Shown one piece after another: positions 20,850 through 29,049 of a stretch of 64,000 nucleotides of DNA. Made by a program: the position numbers and the translations under genes. The stretch comes from an uncultured Alphaproteobacteria bacterium. GTDB lineage: Bacteria > Pseudomonadota > Alphaproteobacteria > HIMB59. Below the pieces are notes generated by a model. That model saw only the letters and a program-made list of their open reading frames with translations. It was not told the origin of the DNA and did no database searches. How positions within the stretch are numbered: position 1 is the first letter of the stretch; each line of letters opens with the position of its first letter. Location of the stretch: positions 1 to 64,000 of the forward strand of contig CACKOX010000001.1 in the NCBI GenBank assembly GCA_902601865.1. Direction: 5' to 3'.

Positions 20850-21773
20850 TTAAATAGTTTTTATAGTTTTATAGATTGACTCTGCTGATAGACCATTTTC
20901 ATTTAATAAAAATTCTCTTCCACCATTTTGAAAGTAATATTTATCAGCTAACCCCAAGCATTTGATTTTCTTTGGTGACACTCCATTTTTTGCTAAAGCA
21001 TTAACAATTATTGATCCAAATCCACCATTAAGAGTTTGTTCCTCAATAGTAACAATTGTTTCATACTTACCTATCTCCTTAATTAATTTATCAGATAGTG
21101 GCTTAATGCTGATTACATCATATATTGATACGTCAATTTTTTCCTGTGAAAGTAACTTCTGAGCATCTATAGCTTTGTGGAGCATGTATCCAGAACTCAA
21201 AATACAAATATTTTCTCCACTATGAATTTTTTCATAACCATCTTTGTTAAAAATATGATCAGAAGAATATACATTATGTAAATTATTTCTCTCCATTCTA
21301 ATATACCTTAACTTAGGAACATCAATCGTTGTTTGAGCAATATAATTTGTTGAAATTTCATCACTTGGGGACGAAATATCTAAATTTACTATTGAATTCA
21401 TTATTGATATGTCTTCATTAAGATAATGCGTTGGACCTGCATCTGCATAACCTAAACCTACTCCAACAGCTAATACAGTAACTGGCAAGTTCATAATTGC
21501 TAATGAACATTTAATTTGTTCTAAACATCTAATGGAAATGAAAGGGGCCATTGCATAAACGTAGACTTTATTTCCATCTAAGGCTAAACCTGCAGCCATA
21601 TCGATCATATGTTGTTCAGATATACCGGAATGAATAAATTGATCAGGAAGATTAGTTCTAAATTTATCAAGTGCCGGCGCACCAAAATCGGCACTTATAA
21701 AAAAAATATTCTTATTTCTTTCTGCGTGTTCATAGATTTTATTTATAAAAACATCTCTTTGAAAACTACTCAT
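20850..21773 (-). CDS. transketolase C-terminal subunit (pyrimidine-binding/TK-C half)
   Basis: 307 aa; SADFGAP, GISEQHMIDMAAGLAL, VTIEEQTLNGGFGS. Confidence 0.88.
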   Translation of the reverse strand: MSSFQRDVFINKIYEHAERNKNIFFISADFGAPALDKFRTNLPDQFIHSGISEQHMIDMAAGLALDGNKVYVYAMAPFISIRCLEQIKCSLAIMNLPVTVLAVGVGLGYADAGPTHYLNEDISIMNSIVNLDISSPSDEISTNYIAQTTIDVPKLRYIRMERNNLHNVYSSDHIFNKDGYEKIHSGENICILSSGYMLHKAIDAQKLLSQEKIDVSIYDVISIKPLSDKLIKEIGKYETIVTIEEQTLNGGFGSIIVNALAKNGVSPKKIKCLGLADKYYFQNGGREFLLNENGLSAESIYKTIKTI

Positions 21774-22596
21774 TAATCGTAAGCTCCGACCTGGCTTTTT
21801 TTATTAATTCGTCAGATAAGGGATTCCAATAATGCCAATTAGGTTTATTTTCCATAAAAGAAATTCCTTTACCTTTTGTAGTATCTGCAATTAATATTTT
21901 CGGTTTATTAGAAACTTTATTGATAGAGTCAAAAGAGTCTAATAAATCCATAATTGAATGCCCATCTACATTATCTACATGAAAACCAAATGACATCCAT
22001 TTATCTTTGATGGGCTCTAAAGCTAAACATTCCTCAGTATCGCCTAAGATAATATTTCTATTTCTATCAAGTATAACAATCAAATTATCTAATGAATGAT
22101 GTGATGCAAATAAAGCACTTTCCCAAACTGAACCCTCATACATCTCACCTTCACTGAGTATCACAAAAGTTTTATTTTTTGCATTTCTCTTCTTTGCGGA
22201 ATAAGCAAAGCCACATCCAACACCTAAACCATGACCTAGGGACCCAGAGGTACAGTCAATACCTGGAATTGATATGTTCCCAAATAATTTAAGCAATGAA
22301 TCACTTTTACCAAAATTTTCTAACTCCTCTTTTTTAAAATAACCTATATCCGAAAAAATTGGATATAGACTCATTGCAGCATGACCTTTACTTATAATTA
22401 TTTTATCTTTTTCAGGATGAAAGGGTTCATTTTTAAAATATTTAATTACACCACCATAATATAGACAAACAAGTATTTCTATTTGTGATAATATTGAGCC
22501 AGGGTGACCTTGTTTTACAGATAAAAGCATTTCAAAACATTCACTTCTTAACCATTTACATTTGTTTTCTAATGCTTTGATATTCAAGTTTGTCAA
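21766..22596 (-). CDS. transketolase N-terminal subunit (TPP-binding half)
   Basis: 276 aa; GHPGSILSQIEI, KDKIIISKGHAAMSLYP, GSLGHGLGVGCG. Confidence 0.9.
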   Translation of the reverse strand: MTNLNIKALENKCKWLRSECFEMLLSVKQGHPGSILSQIEILVCLYYGGVIKYFKNEPFHPEKDKIIISKGHAAMSLYPIFSDIGYFKKEELENFGKSDSLLKLFGNISIPGIDCTSGSLGHGLGVGCGFAYSAKKRNAKNKTFVILSEGEMYEGSVWESALFASHHSLDNLIVILDRNRNIILGDTEECLALEPIKDKWMSFGFHVDNVDGHSIMDLLDSFDSINKVSNKPKILIADTTKGKGISFMENKPNWHYWNPLSDELIKKARSELTINE

Positions 22597-22597
22597 A

Positions 22598-24130
22598 TCA
22601 ATCTCCTAAAATCTTCCTTTTCAATCTTACTTTATTCATTTCAACAATATTTTCGACAGCAATATCTCCAAATTTATTTTTAATCCTATTAAGGAAAGGA
22701 GGGTAACTGTGATACTCTATAAATGCATCATCACGAAGTTTAAGGATCTCCGCAGCTGTAAGATTCTCATTTCTAAGCGGTAAACATTCATATGATAACC
22801 AAGCATAACCCTCGTAATTAATCGGCAAATCATAGTTTTTTTCTAATGCTGTTTTATACAAATTACTACCAGGTAGTGCCATTGAAGCATAAGTATTCCA
22901 ACCGGAAGTGCAAATCCTTTTGCTAAGTTCTAAAGTTTCTTTGATGGTCTCTTTAGTGTCACCTGGTAAACCATATATATAGTTTGCCATCACTTCTATA
23001 TCTGAGCTATGAACTTTGTTTATTATATCTTCTACGTCGACATCTTCAAATTTACCCTTAGATATCTCTAATCTTATTGATTTTTTACCACTCTCAATGC
23101 CCAAACATAGCCACTTAATTCCAGCAGCTCTTACTGTTTCTAATATGTTTGGTTTTTTTATTGTATCGACTCTTGAGTATGCCCATAGTCTCAAATTATT
23201 CTTTTTATTTCTAATTTTAAGTAATTCACAAAGAGGTAAATAATATTTTGGATTTAATAAAAACATTTCATCTACAATTCTTATTGTTTCTACTCCATAT
23301 TCAAATAATTTATCAAATTCCTTAATAATGAACTCTGGTGACCAATATCTCATAAAACTATAATTAGACGCTACACCAACGGCTTCGTTATCATTTCTAT
23401 TTATCAAATTAATCATACAAAAGTCACAACCAAATTTACATCCAAGGGATGTTTGGATAGCAGCATATGGAGATCTTTTTTCCTCATTGTACTCAGCGTG
23501 CCACATTGGAGATCTGTATAAGTCAAAAGGTTTTGATTTGTATGGAAGAAGATCCCAAGCATATCCTGGTAAATCAATATCCATTCTTTCTTGAGGAACG
23601 ACTTTTTCTGCCTTATTTATAATTACTTTTTCATTACTTCGGAAACCAATACCTTTTATTTCCTTCAAATATTCAAAGCTAAATTCACTAAGTTTTAAAA
23701 TATTTCTTAAAGCGTATACACCCTCATTTGTAAGAATAATATCAACACTCTTTTCTTTTTCTAAAGTCTCAACAGGCAGAGCTTGAACATGAGAACCAAC
23801 ATAAACAATTTGAGATTTAATTTTTTGCTCTTTTAAATATTCAGAAAGGAATATTGCCCCACTCATGCTTGTTGTTCCAGCATTTACATTTTGACCATAT
23901 ACAACAAAACATATTATTCTGGGATTGAATTCTAAAACTCTAATATAAATTTCATCTAAAGTTAAATTTTCAGCATTTACATCTAAAATCTTACATGTGT
24001 GCCCAATTGATCTACAAGATTGTGCCAAAAGTAAAGCCCATGTTGGAGTCTCTATAGCCGAATATCTCCGAGAAAGTGCTTGATATGATGCTTTTGAATT
24101 ACCAGGAGAAACAAATAAAATATCAATCAT
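22598..24130 (-). CDS. B12-binding domain radical SAM protein
   Basis: 510 aa; LGCKFGCDFCMINL (CxxxCxxC) after an N-terminal cobalamin-binding-like domain. Confidence 0.88.
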   Translation of the reverse strand: MIDILFVSPGNSKASYQALSRRYSAIETPTWALLLAQSCRSIGHTCKILDVNAENLTLDEIYIRVLEFNPRIICFVVYGQNVNAGTTSMSGAIFLSEYLKEQKIKSQIVYVGSHVQALPVETLEKEKSVDIILTNEGVYALRNILKLSEFSFEYLKEIKGIGFRSNEKVIINKAEKVVPQERMDIDLPGYAWDLLPYKSKPFDLYRSPMWHAEYNEEKRSPYAAIQTSLGCKFGCDFCMINLINRNDNEAVGVASNYSFMRYWSPEFIIKEFDKLFEYGVETIRIVDEMFLLNPKYYLPLCELLKIRNKKNNLRLWAYSRVDTIKKPNILETVRAAGIKWLCLGIESGKKSIRLEISKGKFEDVDVEDIINKVHSSDIEVMANYIYGLPGDTKETIKETLELSKRICTSGWNTYASMALPGSNLYKTALEKNYDLPINYEGYAWLSYECLPLRNENLTAAEILKLRDDAFIEYHSYPPFLNRIKNKFGDIAVENIVEMNKVRLKRKILGD

Positions 24131-24462
24131 TATAAATAATGCACTAAAAAGTGTTTCTCCTATGAATTACAATTAACATATAGTTTTTTTTGTGAAAGAG
24201 CTGTCTTCCAACCAGTATTGTTTTTAATTAAAGTTATTTTGTAATTCATTTTATATCAAACTTAAGAATTTTTATCATTTTTATTAAACAGTAATTATTA
24301 TTAAAATTTAAAAGTTTATATTTAAATAATATATTTATTAAAATAACATATTTATTGAAATATTAAAATAATGCTAAACTATTTATCCATTAACATATAT
24401 ATGAAAATTTTAACTATTTTATTAACTTACCAATTGAGCTAAATAGTTTTTAAGGAGAGGTA

Positions 24463-24834
24463 ATGACAAATTTTGAAAAAGTGAAGTTATTCATGGATAC
24501 TTACGGTCAAGAAGTAAAAGAAAAAGCTGAATTTAGTGATGCAAAGACAAACAAATTAAGAATTGACCTTATAAAAGAAGAATTAGAGGAATTAACCCAA
24601 GCAATGAGTGATAAAAACTTGCTTGAGGTAGCTGACGCATTAACGGACATACTTTATGTTACTTATGGGGCAGGCCATGCTTTTGGTATTGATTTAGATA
24701 AATGCTTTGATGAAGTTCAAAACTCTAACATGAGTAAGTTAGGTGAAGATGGAAAACCTATTTACAATGAGTTCGGAAAAGTAATGAAAGGCCCGAATTA
24801 TTTCAAACCGGACCTTTTAAAATTTATTGATTAA
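24463..24834 (+). CDS. MazG-like/PRA-PH family nucleotide pyrophosphohydrolase
   Basis: LIKEELEELTQAM...EVADALTDILYVTYGAGHAFGIDL. Confidence 0.82.
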   Translation: MTNFEKVKLFMDTYGQEVKEKAEFSDAKTNKLRIDLIKEELEELTQAMSDKNLLEVADALTDILYVTYGAGHAFGIDLDKCFDEVQNSNMSKLGEDGKPIYNEFGKVMKGPNYFKPDLLKFID

Positions 24835-25154
24835 GCTTTTGGCATATTCGTGGCACCAGTTTCTAAAGAGAAAATTTTACCATCTTTAAAAGTGAATACC
24901 GCCATTACAGCTTGAGTATTGCCATCTGAAAAGGTTGCAAAAGAATGTTCAATTCCAATTTCATCATTTTCATAAATAATTCGAACTTTTTCTCTGTTAA
25001 TATCATCGCTCATAGCCCATTTAATAACATCTTGTTTACCTAAAACGTTTCCAGATGCGTGCATTGTAAATTTATAGTCATCATGAAGTACTTCATTCAT
25101 TCCAGCTTCATCTTTGTTCATGAAGACCTCATTATATTTTTTTAGTAAAGACAT
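24831..25154 (-). CDS. SnoaL/NTF2-like small domain protein
   Basis: 107 aa; YNEVFMNKDEAGMNEVLHDDYKFTMHASGNVLGKQDVIKW. Confidence 0.65.
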   Translation of the reverse strand: MSLLKKYNEVFMNKDEAGMNEVLHDDYKFTMHASGNVLGKQDVIKWAMSDDINREKVRIIYENDEIGIEHSFATFSDGNTQAVMAVFTFKDGKIFSLETGATNMPKA

Positions 25155-25171
25155 TTATTTCTCCTTGAAAT

Positions 25172-25471
25172 TTATTTAACTTCTACAGGTGTAAGTTCAA
25201 ATAATTGAATATTATCTATACATTCATCATAAATTGGCTTCATCACAGGGTTAGTTCCATTAACTAAGGCCATCATGCCCTCTTCATTATGAACATGCAC
25301 TTTGAACATTATCCCACTTTTATCTGGTAATATACCAGGTACAGTTTTTTCTACATAAGCAACCTCTTTTCTCATAGCCATTCCTTCATCAGATTGAAAA
25401 AATGTCATGAATTTTTCAAGCATACCCTCACCCTCTTTAAACTTACCAATTGCTAACATCATTTTTTCCAT
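25172..25471 (-). CDS. hypothetical protein
   Basis: 99 aa ORF upstream of and co-directional with the NTF2-like gene, RBS-like AGGAG upstream. Confidence 0.55.
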   Translation of the reverse strand: MEKMMLAIGKFKEGEGMLEKFMTFFQSDEGMAMRKEVAYVEKTVPGILPDKSGIMFKVHVHNEEGMMALVNGTNPVMKPIYDECIDNIQLFELTPVEVK

Positions 25472-25593
25472 GATTACACTCTCCTTTATTAAATTTATTT
25501 TAACTTATTATCTCACAAAAATATTAATTTTTTTTTAAAACATTATGCAAATAAATCATAATTTGGTTTCATCCAGTAATATTAAAAGTCGTA

Positions 25594-25794
25594 TTGAGTA
25601 ACATGAAAACAATATTTAAAATTGCCTCCAAAAACCATACCCTTAAATACCAAAGAAAGATGTCTGAAGGTGAAGTAAAAAAAATGAAGTCTTTTGTTAC
25701 CGATAAAGGTGAAAAATTACAAAAGACTAGTAAATTTAAAATTATTGATATTCAAGACTCAAAAGATCAGAAAATATACAAAATAACTTTGTAA
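25594..25794 (+). CDS. hypothetical protein
   Basis: 66 aa ORF. Confidence 0.4.
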   Translation: MSNMKTIFKIASKNHTLKYQRKMSEGEVKKMKSFVTDKGEKLQKTSKFKIIDIQDSKDQKIYKITL

Positions 25795-25828
25795 TTATTA
25801 TATTTATGATCTTTAAACACACTTATGT

Positions 25829-26194
25829 TTATAGAAACTTATTTAACTCAATTAAAATTTGTTTTTTTGAAGACAAATAAGAGCAATTATACTTTCTCAA
25901 GCCTTTATTGTGAGTCATAACTAAGCTATCTTTATCTATAGTTCCAATATGTTGTATTTCTAAAAGATTTGAATTTATCTCCTCAAAATCTTTGTTGTGA
26001 TACTTAATCTCATTTGATTGTATAAAGTAGGCTTGAGTATTTTTTGAATTTTCAAAATAAAAGTAAAACGGATAACCTCTCATTGTCTCTCTATCTGTCT
26101 CACACCTCATAGCTTTTCCAATTATTTCTTCCCCAAAAACATAAGAATAAAAAAAAGTACAAAAAAATATTACAAATATTTTATTTATAAACAT
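25829..26194 (-). CDS. small exported hypothetical protein (start corrected from 26221)
   Basis: Signal peptide-like MFINKIFVIFFCTFFYSYVFG; the upstream MQGNRTPP extension is translated att-like repeat. Confidence 0.5.
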   Translation of the reverse strand: MFINKIFVIFFCTFFYSYVFGEEIIGKAMRCETDRETMRGYPFYFYFENSKNTQAYFIQSNEIKYHNKDFEEINSNLLEIQHIGTIDKDSLVMTHNKGLRKYNCSYLSSKKQILIELNKFL

Positions 26195-26197
26195 GAT

Positions 26198-26218
26198 AGG
26201 GGGTGTTCTGTTGCCCTG
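26198..26218 (+). repeat. copy A of tmRNA 3'-end/att-like repeat: AGGGGGTGTTCTGTTGCCCTG
   Basis: 18/21 identical to copy C at 32266-32286. Confidence 0.7.
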
Positions 26219-26220
26219 CA

Positions 26221-26607
26221 TTAATCACATACATAACTAACTAAGTCTTTTAAAATAGTATCATCTTTGACTTCAATCCAATCTGACTCTTCATTACCCA
26301 CAAACGACGGTTCTCCTTCGCCCATTGATAATTTAAAGTAAAAATCAGTTAAATATTTGAATTTTAGATTTTTGCAATCTACCTCATGATGAATTATGCT
26401 AGATTTTTCTCCATAATCATTAAAATCTGAATATTCATGCATTTTTATAAAAAAGATTTTATCTCCTTTTTGATTTATCGAATTTTTATCAATAAAGAAC
26501 ATATTACCCTCGTCAGTTTTAAGAACTAGCTCCCATTCAAAATCAGTCGAAAAAGTATTTGAAATTCCAAAAAATAAATAAATAAAAAAGAAATATAATT
26601 TTTTCAT
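26221..26607 (-). CDS. small exported hypothetical protein (start corrected from 26676)
   Basis: Signal peptide-like MKKLYFFFIYLFFGISNTFS; the ORF extension includes TRNRTPLLDL from repeat copy B. Confidence 0.5.
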   Translation of the reverse strand: MKKLYFFFIYLFFGISNTFSTDFEWELVLKTDEGNMFFIDKNSINQKGDKIFFIKMHEYSDFNDYGEKSSIIHHEVDCKNLKFKYLTDFYFKLSMGEGEPSFVGNEESDWIEVKDDTILKDLVSYVCD

Positions 26608-26616
26608 CAAATCCAA

Positions 26617-26637
26617 AAGGGGCGTTCTGTTTCTCGT
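26617..26637 (+). repeat. copy B of tmRNA 3'-end/att-like repeat: AAGGGGCGTTCTGTTTCTCGT
   Basis: First 15 nt identical to copy C; 18/21 overall. Confidence 0.75.
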
Positions 26638-26677
26638 CCCTTGATTAATAATATACAGAATATAACACTTTTTCAAA

Positions 26678-26699
26678 AACTTCGTGTAAAACTTCGTGT
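26678..26699 (+). repeat. left 22-bp direct repeat AACTTCGTGTAAAACTTCGTGT
   Basis: Exact match to 32198-32219; third half-copy TTGACTTTCAACTTCGTGTAA at 26726-26746. Confidence 0.85.
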
Positions 26700-26824
26700 A
26701 GTGTTTTGCTCATTTTGCCGATTTCTTGACTTTCAACTTCGTGTAATTAGAATTTTTCCTCAACTTTTATATTCGCATTTGCAAGTTAACTGGAATACTT
26801 AAGTAAAATATCTTACATTTATTT

Positions 26825-29047
26825 ATGCCTAAAAAAAAAGAGATTAAAAAAGTAGATTTAAAAGAAACGCTTTGGAAAGCAGCAGAAAAGTTAAGAAATC
26901 AAATGGATGCCGCTGAGTATAAACATATAGTGCTTGGTTTAATCTTTTTAAAATATATTTCAGATACTTTTGATATTCAAAAAAATAAAATAGAACAATT
27001 AGTTTCGGATGAAAAATCAGATTTTTTTATAAGTCAAGATCCTAAAATATATAAAAAGGAATTAGAGGATAGAGATTATTATACTCAAGATAATGTTTTT
27101 TGGGTTCCAGAAAAAGCAAGGTGGGAAAAACTTAGAGCAAAAGCAAAACAACCTGATATAGGATCAATTATAGACAATGCAATGATTGAGATCGAAAATG
27201 AAAATAAATTTCTTAAAGGCAAACTAGATAAAAGATTTGCTCTTACGGAATTAAATGAGGGAGTTCTTGGATCACTTATAGATCAAATATCAAAAATTGG
27301 TTTTAACTCTGAAAGTATGTCAAAAGATCTTTTGGGAGAAGTTTATGAATATTTTTTAGGTAAGTTTGCTTTAGCGGAAGGTAAAAAGGGAGGTCAGTTT
27401 TATACACCTAGTCATGTTGTTGAAACATTAGTTTCAATTATATCTCCATATAAAGGAAGGATATATGATCCATGTTGTGGTTCTGGAGGAATGTTTGTTC
27501 AAAGTCATCAATTTATTAAATCCCATGGGGGAAAAATTAATGATGTTTCTATTTATGGTCAAGAAAGTAACCCAACAACTTGGAGATTAGCATTAATGAA
27601 TCTATCTATAAGAGGATTTTCAGCAGATTTGGGAAGAACTCACGGTGATACTTTTGGAAAAGATCAATTTCCTAATTTAAATTTTGATTATATTTTGGCA
27701 AATCCACCATTTAATGACTCAGACTGGGGAGGAGAAAAGTTTTTAAATGATCAAAGATGGATCTATGGTCAACCACCATTATCAAATGCAAATTATGCTT
27801 GGTTACAACATATTATTTATAAATTAAAAAATAACGGAAAGGCAGTAGTGGTTCTAGCAAAAGCATCACTTACTTCGAATAGTTCTAATGAAAATATTAT
27901 TAGAAAAAATTTGATAAATGAAAATATTGTAGACGCTATTATAGAACTACCAGATAAATTATTTACAAATTTTAGTGGTCCAGTTTGTATATGGGTATTT
28001 GATAAAAACAAAAAAAATAAAAATATTTTATTAATTGATGCTTCTAAATTTGGAAAAATGCAAGATGCTAGTCTTAAATATTTAGATAAAGATGAAATTA
28101 CAAAATTAGGTTTAACTTATAATAATTGGAAAAGTAATACTAATTTTAAAAATATCAATAATTTTTGTAGAAGCGTTTCTCCTGAAGAAATTAAAAAGTT
28201 AGATTATTCATTATCAGTACAAAGGTATTTATTCAAAGATGATAAAAAAAATGATATTTCAACTGAAGATGAAATTGCAAGTTTATTAGAAAGATTTAAA
28301 TTTTTAAAAGTATCCTCAGAAAATTCAAATAAAGAAATACTTAATAATTTAAAACAGTTTAAATTTAAAGTTTCCTCTAAAGAAAAAGAAACTAGCAATT
28401 TAAATATTAATCAAACTCTAGAAAAAATTGGCATCAAAATTTTTAAATTGTGGTTTGTAGATTATAAAATACCTGGACATAATATTATTGATAATAAGAA
28501 ATTTAAAATTATAGATAATCTTAAAATTCCAGAGGGATGGTCATATGAGAAATGTAAAGAGAGATTTGACATATCAATAGGAAGAACGCCACCAAGAAAA
28601 GAGTTCAAATGGTTTAGTGATGATGAAAATGATATTCCTTGGTTATCAATAGCGGACATGAAAGATGCCAATATATATATTAAAAAAACTTCTGAATTTT
28701 TAACGAGAGAAGCAATTAAAAAATTTAATGTTCCGATTATAAAACCTGGTACTACAATTTGTAGTTTTAAGTTAACCGTAGGTAGAGTTGCTTTAACCTC
28801 TGACAATATCGCAACCAATGAAGCAATTGCACATTATGTTCCTAAAAAAGATAATTTTTTGAATATTTATATATATTTTTATTTAAAAAATTTTTTATTT
28901 AAATCTTTAGGAAGTACCTCATCTATTGGAACAGCAATCAATTCAACGATGTTAAAAGAAATGAAAATAATTTTTCCCCCAGATGAATTAATTAAAAAAT
29001 TTAATAATTTAGTTAATCCAATTTTGCAAAAAAGTTTAAATGAATAA
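26825..29047 (+). CDS. hsdM: Type I R-M: fused methyltransferase-specificity protein (HsdM-HsdS, one TRD)
   Basis: 740 aa; HsdM N domain, DPCCGSGGMFVQ, ILANPPFND, then HsdS-like TLEKIGIKIFKLWFVDYKIP...LKIPEGWSYEKC and a single TRD. Confidence 0.88.
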   Translation: MPKKKEIKKVDLKETLWKAAEKLRNQMDAAEYKHIVLGLIFLKYISDTFDIQKNKIEQLVSDEKSDFFISQDPKIYKKELEDRDYYTQDNVFWVPEKARWEKLRAKAKQPDIGSIIDNAMIEIENENKFLKGKLDKRFALTELNEGVLGSLIDQISKIGFNSESMSKDLLGEVYEYFLGKFALAEGKKGGQFYTPSHVVETLVSIISPYKGRIYDPCCGSGGMFVQSHQFIKSHGGKINDVSIYGQESNPTTWRLALMNLSIRGFSADLGRTHGDTFGKDQFPNLNFDYILANPPFNDSDWGGEKFLNDQRWIYGQPPLSNANYAWLQHIIYKLKNNGKAVVVLAKASLTSNSSNENIIRKNLINENIVDAIIELPDKLFTNFSGPVCIWVFDKNKKNKNILLIDASKFGKMQDASLKYLDKDEITKLGLTYNNWKSNTNFKNINNFCRSVSPEEIKKLDYSLSVQRYLFKDDKKNDISTEDEIASLLERFKFLKVSSENSNKEILNNLKQFKFKVSSKEKETSNLNINQTLEKIGIKIFKLWFVDYKIPGHNIIDNKKFKIIDNLKIPEGWSYEKCKERFDISIGRTPPRKEFKWFSDDENDIPWLSIADMKDANIYIKKTSEFLTREAIKKFNVPIIKPGTTICSFKLTVGRVALTSDNIATNEAIAHYVPKKDNFLNIYIYFYLKNFLFKSLGSTSSIGTAINSTMLKEMKIIFPPDELIKKFNNLVNPILQKSLNE

Positions 29048-29049
29048 CA

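Noticed and set aside
20962-21162. Plus-strand 66-aa ORF (also 23016-23243)
   Set aside because: Antisense to transketolase and radical SAM CDSs
24331-24362. Two near-identical 15-mers (ATATTTATTAAAATA / ATATTTATTGAAATA) in the AT-rich gap
   Set aside because: Very low complexity; expected by chance in such AT-rich DNA
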